Shown: positions 23,201-34,331 of the stretch, piece by piece | Layout of the letters: every line of letters begins with the position of its first letter | Numbering within the stretch: position 1 is the stretch's first letter | Assembly: GCA_948567375.1 (NCBI GenBank) | Contig: OX419756.1 | Location: forward strand, 43,972,333-44,036,332 | Reading direction: 5' to 3' | Source: Lunularia cruciata | Lineage: Eukaryota > Streptophyta > Marchantiopsida > Lunulariales > Lunulariaceae | Length of the DNA stretch: 64,000 bases | Notes under the pieces: generated by a model | The model's input: only the letters and a program-made list of their open reading frames with translations | What the model was told of the DNA's origin: nothing | Databases searched by the model: none | Position numbers and translations under genes: made by a program

Positions 23201-26057
23201 CCCGAGGATTCTTCCATGAACCTCATGGCAGAAACGTGTAGTAATCATTTGAAATACATGCTGTCGCTGTTGCTAATACCTACTTACCCTTGATGCTAAC
23301 ACCTATTTCGTTGTCTGAGATTCATGGACTATTGTAGGCATGAACACGACAGTCCATTCCACCCAAACCTCGTGTCAACAGGGACTCTCTATGAACCCCA
23401 TTGCAGAAAATTGCAGTGATTACTTGGCGTACATTCTATTGCTTTGATAATATCCACCTCCCTTGATTGTAGTGTGTAGAGTTCTCTTTACCGTCGTCTT
23501 TTTCTTTGTCCTGTAGGGAGCTCAGATTCTCGTTGAAAGATAATTTTTTGAAACTTTGTCTGTCCGTGTATCCTCTTCACGCGCGTCTGTATATTTTCCA
23601 CTTAGTCTTCGTATATTGCACAAATATTGACGTTTCTGGATGTATCTGAAATCATAAATTACGAAGCAGAGGTATAATCAAGGTTCTAATGCGATTGTCT
23701 GTCTGTAGCTTTGATGATCCCGGACCACATGGATTGGGACGGTATATAGAAGATAAGATGAAACCTGAAGTGCAACCCCACGATTGGCGAAAAGGTGCAC
23801 AGGTATAAACGGAAAAAACCTCATCGCACCAGGCTTATCTTCCTTCACTATTTCCTTCCTGGCCTTATCAGCGTGTTCCAGTGAGACCTTGGATATCAGT
23901 GGTGTCTTGTAAGAAGCCACAATCAGGCCGCACTGACCTCAAAACATATGTTAGAATACTCAGAAGTACTTGTTTTATTCCTTCCAGTGGTTTGCAGTGA
24001 TGCGACGACATGCCGTTCTTCTTGTATCAGATTATCTGTACTACACAAAGTTCAGAGACTTCTGCAAGGTAACACGTTCTTCTTGAATGTTAAAATTTGT
24101 ACAATGTAAACTAGTGTCGTAAATTGCAAGCTTAGGTCTACACTTGTATCCTCGCTTCGAAGTTCTACTCTTCCGCCCGAAGTCAGGTCCTATGTATAGA
24201 TCGTCTGTCATCTACTTACTTCCCACTCTTGCAAAAATGAGCTTTGTCCAAGTGCCCTCCCACCGGCATATCCCTTGCTGCAGCCAATGCTCTGCATACT
24301 GTAGCTTGACTGTACTTTTTGTGGACTTCGTTTTGCAGCCTGGAGAAGAAAATCATAACTGCTATCCTGATGAGCACTATGTTCAAACATATCTTCATGT
24401 AAGGTCTTTGCTTTTGTCCAGTTTCATAAATGGTATTCGCTTGCTGTGAGATCTAGTCTAAGGTCTTTCCGGTGATACATAGGAACTAATGACGGTTCAT
24501 ATGTATCACCCGGAAGTTCTGAAGCTTATTCCGCTATCTAGATGATGAGCACTGCAGTAATCTTTGGGATGCATCCTGGGTATACCACAGCGTTTTAATG
24601 CTGGTATCAAGAATAGTTAGGCCCATCTATCTTGCAATAAGGTCTACTTTTGGTAATGATTCTGGATCTCCTCTTAGCTTCTAGCTTGGCTTCAACGAGG
24701 TAGGTTGGTAAACCCGCAGTTCACTCCAAAGGTTCTATAGGTGTTGTGTTTTACCGTTCCGTTTCTAGTTTCCTTTCTTCGTGAATTTCAGGAAGAAAAC
24801 TCGCAGGGTTTAGATCTTTCCCGATCATATTGTGTGGCAATTCCAACTTCTCAGTGCGGTATTCATCTTGGTGCAGGCTCAGTTAAAGTGACCATCTTAG
24901 AATCTTTTTTTATGTATTAGCTTCTAATTCTCATGGTTGAGGTGTAACAGAGCTACCCGAGGCGTATGGACTGTTAGACTTGAGGTCTAGTTTAAGGAGT
25001 CCTCGGCCTAACTATAGTAGCTGCTTTTATAGAACCCAGAAGCAGTATATCATCTTCTTGGATCGAGCTCATGAACTCACCCTGTTGGGATCGTCGGTAA
25101 TTCCAGATACATTGCATGCTGTCAAGCTCAAAGAGCTGTGGTATGTTTCAGCCTAAGCGTAGTCCGGAGTTTTTGTGCAAACAGGTCTTAACTGGAAAGA
25201 AGATGTTCGTGTCACCACCTATATGAAGTTCAGTTCGTAATGATGGTTTGGTTCTCAGATGGTGGATCCTGGCGGGCTGTCAAATTGGACAGTAACACAT
25301 GTAGATTGGTCTGAGGGGGGATGGCATCCAAAGTCATATGGCAAGGAGGATATAACTGTTGAGACATTGCAGCATCTCCAGGCAAGTTCTATATATCAAG
25401 GGCATGAGACCATACCAGTTTTGCCTGTCTAGTGCTCCGGTCTTGCATTGAAGATATGCCATCTTGAGCAGAGAATCATATTACTCGAATCAATCCCACC
25501 TTCCAGGAGTTTTGCTCTATCATCTTTGTTCACCGGTTGGTAGCAATCCGCTGGAGCCTTTAACTCATGTGTATGCGTGGTGAATTTATTTCAGAGTATC
25601 GACGAGCATGTCCATGTAACAAGTGATGCAGCTGTAAGTAATTTCGCTGCCGCATGTATCACTCTCGGGATGGTTCATAGGGAGATTTGAAACTCTTGTG
25701 CAACGTAATTATCAGGGGCGAAGTTTGATTAGCTTTGTTGAAATGTTTTCAGTCTTAGATCTGCAGACAGATCTGAAGATTAGTATGGAGATCTAAGACT
25801 AAATTTCTGGCCTCGAACTAAATTTCAGGGTTCGACGCCTGAAATTTAGTCGTAGATCTACATACTTCCCTGAAGATCATATCACGATACTAAACTACTT
25901 GTGCGTTTGAATTCAGGCAACCATGACAACTGTGCCGTGTTTGTGGGACGGAGAGCATAAGCCATGTTTCCTTTTTGCACGCAAGTTTCTGCCTGAGACT
26001 GCCGAGCCCCTTGCTGATGTACTTTCTCAAGTTACAAAAACAGCTTCAAGCGAGTGA
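14295..26057 (+). CDS. GT14 glycosyltransferase (core-2/I-branching-like, DUF266), ten exons
   Basis: This encodes a 393-residue type II Golgi-type glycosyltransferase of the plant GT14/BC10-like group, expected to add sugars to cell-wall glycans or glycoproteins; the substrate is unknown. Exons: 14295-14657, 14952-15059, 20002-20102, 20627-20698, 23709-23802, 23988-24068, 24339-24398, 25259-25381, 25595-25633, 25917-26057. All junctions keep frame and the total is 1182 nt. A membrane anchor lies at residues about 21-43, followed by a proline-rich stem (PPPPPPL). Family blocks follow: PKIAFMFLTPGPIPFE, GHEGLYSIYVHASER, VYWGRIEMIDAERRLLARAL, FVLLSESCIPL, FDDPGPHGLGRY, WFAVMRRHA, YPDEHYVQTYL, VTHVDWSEGGWHPKSYG and a final CFLFARKF. 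The start ATG has a favourable AAAATGG context. Intron 8 has a GC donor (CAG/GCAAGT). Introns 2 (4.9 kb) and 4 (3.0 kb) are very long and repeat-filled. No disabling change was seen, so the gene is probably functional. Confidence 0.93.
17043..19030 (+). repeat. Tandem, pyrimidine-rich segmental repeats inside GT14 intron 2
   Basis: Several blocks recur in the same order. CCACTAAAGCTATGTTTT, then GGATCTTCCTAC, then TACTAGTTCACTGCAGGT occur at 17187-17356 and again at 18624-18796. A block with GGTTCTGGATCC followed by GAACGGCTTCTGCTC occurs near 17515, 17635, 18555 and (diverged) 18965. The copy at 17575-17697 directly follows 17460-17574 as a short tandem. The divergence between units suggests old duplication. 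Confidence 0.75.
18068..18280 (+). repeat. Dispersed repeat family, reference copy
   Basis: The order of blocks is CAGAAACTCGGTA, GGGGTACTGGCATTTGCCCA, GCTACTTC, TTAATGAAGTCGTGTGTG, GGGGACTTACTAT, TGTTTAGTG, and GGGACTCATGCGCTC with AGAGCATGATGTGAT. The same order is recognisable at about 814, 3478, 19325, 20346, 21565, 22752 and 28245, always on the plus strand. No ORF, terminal inverted repeat or poly(A) end was defined, so the class is unknown. Confidence 0.6.
19325..19510 (+). repeat. Dispersed repeat family copy with internal GGTACCGG duplication
   Basis: It starts CAGAAATTCGGTACG and continues to GGCATTGATGAAGTC and a GGGCTCATGGTG module, as in the reference copy. Inside it a segment around GGTACCGG and ACTATAAC is duplicated (about 19350 and 19393). 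It lies near the 3' end of GT14 intron 2. Confidence 0.5.
20699..23708 (+). other. Long intron 4 of the GT14 gene
   Basis: The intron starts GTAAGG within the VDK/N codon and ends CTGTAG before FDDPGPHG. It contains dispersed-repeat copies at about 21565-21840 and 22752-22790. A diverged direct duplication (about 23212-23300 and 23388-23480) shares GAACCtCATxGCAGAAA and a CCCTTGAT end. No separate gene was recognised. Confidence 0.7.
25751..25861. repeat. Nested foldback (two stacked inverted repeats) in GT14 intron 9
   Basis: AGTCTTAGATCT at 25751-25762 is exactly complementary to AGATCTAAGACT at 25789-25800. ACTAAATTTCAGG at 25817-25829 pairs perfectly with CCTGAAATTTAGT at 25838-25850. 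The second arm of the first hairpin, extended rightward to 25807, also pairs with 25839-25857 (one mismatch). The two hairpins can therefore exchange partners. No flanking target duplication was confirmed. Confidence 0.75.
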
Positions 26058-29000
26058 GGACGCCCACAAGTGTCTATACCTTTTTGTCACGATGATCGGT
26101 TGAATCAGCTCTTAGGATACACCTGCGATTGCTCGTAGTGGTGTCTTGCCAGATTATTCCATTATTTATTTTAGGTTGAACCTCTCTCAAAAGCAAAATT
26201 CTTGCGCTCTAGGGGTATTGACGCTGATCCAAATTAGTGCTTTGTCAGGATGAGAAAGTTGAGAAATATTGTAGTTCATTAATAGGCCGCTGTCAGTGCA
26301 ATGTCTTGTGACATGCGGTCCGGCTAGTGGATATGGATCAAGTGAGTAGTGGATATGTATGACTTATCTCCAGACCCCAGTATTAGGTAGTCAGACGAAG
26401 ATTGTAGACTTCTGTACATGTGGACAAAATTGCACTCAAGAAACGGGTTCAAGAGGAGAAAATCCAACGATGTCTTGCAAAACCCATGCATCGCAAATAG
26501 TTGTTTATGGAATCATGACTTGGCCACAGATGAAATAGTCAGGGCCAAAAGCGAATCGGAGTGGTGCAAAGCTTCTCGTCTCAACATTCTCGATACTGAA
26601 TGGTGGGACTTTTATCTGGAGTCTCCCGTCGCTCTATGGTTCACATGGTCTAAAGCTTAATGTTATTCTCATGTGTATGGCAGTGGTATCCAAGTGAGGG
26701 AACTAGAAGTAACTCATCAGCCCCAGCCTGTGAGAAGTACAACTCGGCGAGTTCGAATCGATCGCGCAGAGTAAGTTACAGCTGTAAACAGAACAAGAGG
26801 TGTGTCACCTGAATAAATAATGTGTTGAACTCCAGCTCTGCTTCGTAGCGATCTTCTCCCATTTCGTAGCTTCTTTAGCAAATCGTGATGTATGTCATCT
26901 CCATGAGTACGTTATATCTAATGCATGCCACTTGATGTCCAGAGATCGAGAATATTATCTTTCTTTGTAATTTCTTGTTATTTACAGCTCTTGGTGAAGT
27001 CGTCTACGCGATCCGTTCTTCGGTGTCAATTTTGAAGTGATAGGTTTAAGTGTGATAATTCTTCTGTCCAACTACTCTTGCGTGACTCGATCACTACTTC
27101 ATTTTGTCACGAGTGATTCAGTAGCCTCAAAACTGACCATGAAGGATGCACGGATTTGGTGCAACAGGATTAGGTAAAGATCTCAACTTTCCTTATGAGA
27201 TAGATCTTGCGTTTAGCAGTGGTCACCATATCGGATTCCTTCAAGTTCCTGTCGATACGGCTCTTCACGCAATTTGATGAGTATAGTTTTTTCCATGCTT
27301 GATTAAGGTTGAAATAGCTTGTACACTGTTTCTCCTTGCATTTTCCTTTAACAACAGAGTTGGAGGCCCTTGAAGTGACGGTACTTCGTCTGCGCTTTTT
27401 TGTCTGGTTTTATCAGGTCGAAAGGTCTTGACAACACCTCTCGTTTACATTGAAGCCAATTCCGTTTTATTTACCAGGAAGGGACGGTGGTTGCCGCATA
27501 TAATATGCGCGAACTGAGAGATTGACGAGTTTAGATGGGAGTCAATCATGATCAGCACTGCATTAGTTGGTGCTTACTCGCGGGAGATGTTTATAGGGTT
27601 GGAGGGTTTTAATTCATCGTAATTACGCTGATGTAAGTGACTCGGTGCCCTTCCTCACGGTGCTGGAGTCCTGGTGCAAGTTAGATCAAAATTGACTCCT
27701 ATTTGACAATGTAGTTGTCACTGGGATTTAATCGAAGGCAAGACTACCGTGGATACAATGCAAGTTAAGACAACGGTGGTCAGAATCGAGTGTTTGTGTT
27801 GTCTAAATAGCTGTGTGACGCCTTAAATGAACCCAAGGGTGATGTAGACTGCATAACCCTGAGAATTTGCACTGTATAATGGACAATATAGGAGGAAAGT
27901 CTTTTAGTCTCAACTTACTCTTTCGTTGAGTTTAGTCTTTCGAAAACAATATAAAATTCAAACTAAATTGTAACTTGAGGAGGTTAGTCGAGAATGGGAG
28001 GAGGCTTGGCCGGTATATCGTATCGGTATACCGAGCTCTTTTTGAAAAGAAAGAGGTATAGTTGAGAAGTTAGTACGCCAGTAGATCTAGATTCAGTTAT
28101 TGATTCCGCCAACGCATGTGATCGGTGGTTTCATACTTCTTCTGTAGTCTTAAATAAGCAGGTCTAACCATGGATAGCAGTCCTCTTATTTTCCTTTCGT
28201 GCTTGTGGTTCGTATGGAACTACATGTTCTTAAAGACCGAGAGCATAAGAAAACTCCGGGATGGGGGTTACTGGCTCTGCCATTCAGCCACTGTGGAAGG
28301 ATGCTAGCGCTGATGAACTCCTGGTGTCCTTGTATTGACCTCTAAAGAAAGTCTCTATACTTTCCCCTTGGGGATTTGTTAAGAGACGCATGCCGTCCGT
28401 CAGCATGTTAAGATAAACGATAACATTGTCCTCTTACACTCGACTCGACTGCTGTTTCGTCTAATGTTCTCAGATATGGCTAAGCTGGGTCTTCAACGAC
28501 TTGGGTGCCTCTTCGGGAGTAAATTTGTAGATTTCTAAAGCGTATGAGTTACGTGCTTTATATTCTTCTCCACTTTACTTCCTGGGAGATTAGCGTTTGT
28601 TGTTTACATCTTGGCTGTCTGAATGATATACTCTTCGCGGGATGAAGCACTTTCCAACGTCTTAAAAGACTCATGCAAAGTCGTTCAGCATGTATGACAG
28701 GCCTACCTCTCCGAGGTGATCGGTGATGAGAACATGCCGGAGAGATACGAACGATAGTTTTCCTCTTCATTCCTTGGGAATTTGACGTAGCGAACCCATC
28801 TTCGCCCAACCCAGGAGTGCTCACGACGTTACTTGAAAGGAAATGACTTGTAAATTGAGCAACTTAGGTCATCGCACGAGTTACGGGATCCAACCCGTAG
28901 CCTCCGAATCGAATCGAAGCGGGTGTAGGATAAGTTGGTAAAGGGCAGAAGTCACAGAAGTCTCTCGTTCCCCATGATATTTGAAGGAAAATAAACGATG

Positions 29001-32000
29001 AGCACTTTCCAAGAGAGTTTGCCCTCGTTGCGATCTGTGCAAGTCAAAGTACTATTTAAGGCCGCATTGATTTCTTCGCCAGAGCGATACTGCAAAGCTC
29101 CAGGTACCGCGGAATCTACTGGATACTATTTCAAACATCTTGGGAGGAAAGCAGCTGTGAGTAGAATATCCTCGCCCTCAGTGAGCAAGTCTACACCAGG
29201 CCCAGACCGAGCTCTCATGCAGAAAGTCCACATCCTCTCGCACGCACCTTATAACTACACTAGTCAATAGGAGGACTCCCAGTCAGCAGCATCTTACCAG
29301 TAGTCCTGCGCGCAGCAGCCATGTGTCCAAAGTGGGAGCCTTTGCTATACGTAGGCAGATCATTTCCTGTGCTGGGTGCGTCACTCTGTGCAATCAAAGG
29401 TGATGGCAGGTTGTATCTGCTGATTGCCTCCAGAAACAAGGGAAGGTATGGTTCCAGACACAAGAGAAGCGCCATGCCGAGGCCATGCCGATTCTATACT
29501 TCTCCAGGAAGGCTAACTTTAGATCTACACCAATATGTGGCGACTTCTTCAAATACCCGGTTCAATGCTTCGACAGTTTCGTCCCCGTCAGCAAGTTCAA
29601 AGCGTGGACTTTTAGACAAAGTATAGGGTGCTTATCAGACACTAGAGAAGCCATGACGATGAAAGCATCTTCTTATGCTGATCATATTCCTCTTCAATCC
29701 GGTTCACTTTACTTGTATACCAGGATAATCTTTGCTACTTGTTCCTATTCCCCTACCATCTTGCTAGTAGATCCAAAGCGTAGATTTCAAGACATATTTC
29801 TGAAGAGAGAATTGTTCTGGCTAATGATGTCCAATGCAACAGTGTTTTCTGAGCGTTTCTTCCTCCAGGGATCAAATAAGTATACTTCTTTGCAGATGCG
29901 CATACAAAACACAAATAGTACTACTTTTAGTGTCTACTGATATGTACATGTGTGTTTTAGTCTCCATCAGGAACCTTTAAGGTTATGAGAGACTTGTCTC
30001 AGATGTGAGTTTTTACTTCTCCCAGTTACTGCTGCTCTTCTTATCATCTACAAGGCCAGGCAGGAGCTTAATTAGTCTGACTAGCTAATAGTTTCTATGA
30101 GCAATCCATTCATTCGTGAAAATGCGTTGGAACATTGCATGCTTAGGGATATCAAAATAAAGAGGTTCGAACTTGGTGGGCGGAGTTATATATCTCGTCC
30201 AGGGGCCGATTGATCCGTTTCGTTCCAAAACGAGTACTCTGAGTAGAAATTTTGCTATGAGAAGTCTCTAAAGAACAATGATATTCAGTATCATCAGTTC
30301 GTCGTCTGGAAAGAAGTTATAACATTCTGCAATGAAATGCGTTGCATGGGATTCCCGAATGGTAAGTCAAAAAGATGTAGAGAAGAGTTTAGGGTAGAGA
30401 AGAATTGAATGCCTCATGATGCATGTGCTCCCCAACACTAGAGTGGATTGGACCTTCTGGTGGTATTGGATATATCGATAGGAGAAAAAAAGGGTACCTT
30501 CTCTTCCATTGGTTTCCAATGGAAGCCCCGTCAGTCCCGACTCTAAGAAGATTTTGTGAGCTCAATTACTCTCTCCTACGTATCAATTAATCTCAAGGTT
30601 TCTCCCGTGGCAACAACAACAACAACCACAACAACGTAAAAGCACCATTACAAAGGAACTAAACTAGTTTAGATGAGCTGCAAGAGAGCTTGGTTAATGA
30701 AAGTAAACATATGTCTCTCTATCTCTACAAACATATCTCTCGCCATCTGGTTTTTATTACTGGATGTTCGATTCATAGCCTGCGGATAAGTCAATGTCCG
30801 GTTACTCGACCTTAGTTTACAAATGTTTTACCATTTCTTTACATGTTTTGCTTTAGGTTCACCTTGCGAATAGGTTTATATATGATTATACATTTCTGTA
30901 TACAATCTACATTCACTTCATTCAGTTTGTTTCACTTGTTTATACATTTGGGATTAGTTTCAATGTACAATTTGTTTTCGATTCATTCAAATGATTTCCG
31001 ATTGTTTCGCATTCGCTTACCTCGCGATTTCTTGACAGGAGTTGACTCCTCGTCATCTCAGTACATATTAATTCACAAATTCTACATAAAATTATATATA
31101 TTCGTTATCTTGTAATATCTTTTGTTATGAATTAAATTTTATTTTTTATCATATGTATTTTTAATCGATTTTAATATCAATTTATCTACATTTAATGAAT
31201 TCTGTATCTCTGTGGGGCAACGGGCTCCTGTCCTGTATATATCCAATATCTCTCCAAAGGAAATAATCTACAACAACAACTTAACCACCACCCCTATGTT
31301 GGCCTTCCCAAGAGAACAATACATAATACTGCCATAATTCTTGAGTTCTAACATCGAGAGCCGTAATAATAGCGCTATTCTGAACGAGGAATGAACTGGA
31401 AATTTCTGTACTTTCAACACCACCACCACCACTTTCTTTCTCACTCTCTCTATCTCTTATAAGAAGAATGTACGCAAAAGCACCAGCAACGCTCCCTTCC
31501 TCTTCTTCCACAACTTCCATCTCGAAAAGCCACTCTATCATCGACGGTGCTCGAAGTCACCTCGTTTGGGGGTCGTCGATTTGGCATATTTTTCACGTAG
31601 TGTGGAAGATGTGTAACCTCCCTCCCCCCACCAGTGTAACCAGTATTAATGAGCGAACCGTCATTCCTGACTCGATTAAGCCCACCCACAATCTTGGACT
31701 CACTGCTTCTGCTCGTACTTTTGTACTCAGCGTCTTAACGAAAGATCATTAAGTCCACCGTCAAAACCTCACACGCCTTGAAGTTATTGTCATATATATA
31801 CTCTCTAGTTATGCAAAGGGCGAGGACGAGGAGTGTTTCACTAACTCTAGGTACTGTAGAAAGATCTAATGATCTAAACCAATTGCATTTATGTGAGATC
31901 AGTCTGAGAGTGTGAATCGTGGTGGAGGCTAAACATTAGTTAATAGTTAAGCTATGTGTATTTGGCTTTAATCTGCTTTTTAGGCTTGGGGCAAATTGTA

Positions 32001-32670
32001 CTATACGAAAACCTTTCATTTTACAAAAAAGAAGAAGTCTATTCACGAGTGTTATTTATCATCTTCTTTCTTTAAGGACGGACCTTAGTTTAGCTTGCCA
32101 ATTCAGCATACTACTTTAGCTGACATAACCTCTTCATCTTACTATTCATCTACCAGGAAGAGAGAGAAAAAAATCCTAAAGTATTGCCAAATTGATTGAC
32201 TGACTGACTGACTTGATATAAGAATTATTCTCTTCTTCTTTCCTTCTTCTCTCACGTAGAGTTGACAGCAATAAAAAAGATGATTATGAGGCCCACAACC
32301 TGGGACTGCCAAACAAGAAGATGACGATAAGATCTGGTCTTTGTCGTTATCGATCACGAAGTAAGGCATTCAATCAATTAATTAATCAATTGATTAGTGA
32401 AGTGGGGGAGGAGGTCCACCGTCTGTCTGGGAACTTGTAACCCCCTTTTTCTCCACTACGCTTATGTCTTCATGGATGCATCAGCGAGCGAGTAAAGTAA
32501 AGTAAAGTAAGCCAGATTAGTGGGACCAAGCTTATTAGTAGTATATATGCACCGACGATGACTTGGAGGGATTTGTGTAGTGTCACCAGTCGTCAATGCG
32601 GGTGCGACCGGATGACCGGGCCATTCCCGGTACGGAACCACCCCGGAGTGGATACCCACAACTCTCGTCT

Positions 32671-32692
32671 TCGTCGTCGTCGTCGTCGTCGT
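32671..32692. repeat. (TCG)n trinucleotide microsatellite
   Basis: TCG repeats seven times without interruption. It lies in a frame that would encode an arginine run, but there is no supporting gene context. Confidence 0.9.
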
Positions 32693-33571
32693 CTGCTGAC
32701 AGAGGATGATGACAACCTTGGACCTCCCCGTCACGGTACAATCCTAAAACCTGGGGTAGGATTGGGGCGTTAATGGTTTCATTTCTATTTATATTGGATT
32801 TTTCTACATCAAATCAGGAAGAGTTGGACTTATAAGGTCTATAGGTGAATTATTTTAGGATGACTTGCCCTACAAATCATCCTTTCTTGAGAATAGAAGA
32901 CATTCAGAATTGTGAGGCATACATGGAATTAGGACGCAACCTTATAATAATGATATCTACAGTTTTGTAGTGTTTTATTTTTATAGGTAGCTGAATTTTA
33001 AAATTATATATATATATGTATATATAAAATCTCCAATCTTATTTTGAATAAGAAATATATATATATTATAAAACTATTTTACAGTTGACACTCATTTAAA
33101 CCCGAATCTTCATCTATGAATGATAAGAATCCAAAAAATATAGAATCATGTAGTAACAAGAATCCCAATCGATTCTAAATAGAAAATTGTATTTTAGTAA
33201 TATTATTATAAAGAGTCTCAATTTTAGTACCTATTTCATATATATAGAACACTAAGAAAAGTAAACCATATAAATATATACAAACAAGAAAAAGGAAGCC
33301 TCGAAGTGTAATTTACACCATAGCATAAAAACATCCCTCTTCATTTTTCTTTAACAACTGTCAGTTTCTTGTACCTGCAAAGAAAGTTCAGCTCTCACGA
33401 ACTCCTTTAAAAGATAATCCTAAGATTGATCATCTGGGTTCATACGTAATTAAGGAAGTCCATAGGTAATTAAGGAAGTTCTATTATCAGTATACATGGG
33501 ACTTTGAGTCATGCGAAGCAACATTCCTTCCATTTATCATCCGTAATGGCACATCGAAACGACGGACGAGC

Positions 33572-33627
33572 GATCGCTTAGGATAACAAGAAGCATGGGA
33601 AGACCCCCATCAAGTCGAGCAAGGGCA
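33572..33627 (-). repeat. Solo 3' tail of the non-LTR family (minus strand)
   Basis: Read on the minus strand it gives CCCTTG, then CGACTTGATGGGGGTCTTCC, CATGCTTC and a CCTAAGCGATCGC end. This follows the tail of the long copies in order, including the hairpin core. No coding part of the element is attached. Confidence 0.6.
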
Positions 33628-34331
33628 AAGTACTTTCTATGCCACAGTAACGCTATGTTGAGCTCTATGAATTATAATTTCACGTTTAGAACTACATGCA
33701 ATAATAACAAGAGCAAACGCATATATTGAGATAATAAATAATTACCTATTCTTAATTTTAGGTATATATTAGGTACTAGTTTTTCATTTTATAGTTGAAG
33801 ATATTTATATATTAATTTAGTGCCATGTATGTCACATACGATATATCCACCACTCACATAATCTTTCAGTTGGTGATAACGTGACTGAAGACAATATTTA
33901 TCTTATATATTGGTCATCGACCTTGTTGAAAAGCTGTATTTCAAAACTAGTCGTGAATTTAATATTATGAGTGCTAGAGTCTGTTATGTGTTCGAAGCTT
34001 TATTGAAAACTATAGAATAATTCATTTCACTATCTAAAGACTAATATTACACAAATACCTCACCAAAGTTTTAAATATTCGATTTGATATGATATGAGAC
34101 TGCTATCAGTAAAATCATATAGTAACGTCGGTGTATGGCCCATAAATGATTAGACAAAAGCACAAATTAATTTTATGGTAAATAGAATCACCTCGACGAT
34201 ATATTCAGAAACTGTAGGTTCTCAATAAATAATTGATAAGCTGCATGTGACTACAAAACACGTCACCAGATTTATGAGAACTCCTACTTTCTATCATTCG
34301 ATTATGAAATATGAAATGTTCAACTCCAAAT

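Larger units (their letters stand above)
26058..34331. other. GT14 3' UTR and long non-coding, partly AT-rich region
   Basis: An AATAAA at 26812-26817 is a plausible poly(A) signal for the GT14 gene. A dispersed-repeat copy lies at about 28245-28345. Frames at 28998-29270 and 29485-29940 are open for 90-151 codons, but I recognise no family in either strand. Beyond 30600 the DNA is AT-rich, with CAACAACAA runs near 30610, a (CGT)n microsatellite at about 32671-32692 and (TA)n runs near 33006 and 33055. Confidence 0.5.

Noticed and set aside
29260-29940. Possible gene on either strand
   Set aside because: Open pieces such as ELADGDETVEALNRVF on the minus strand look protein-like, but I could not extend or name them; left unassigned.
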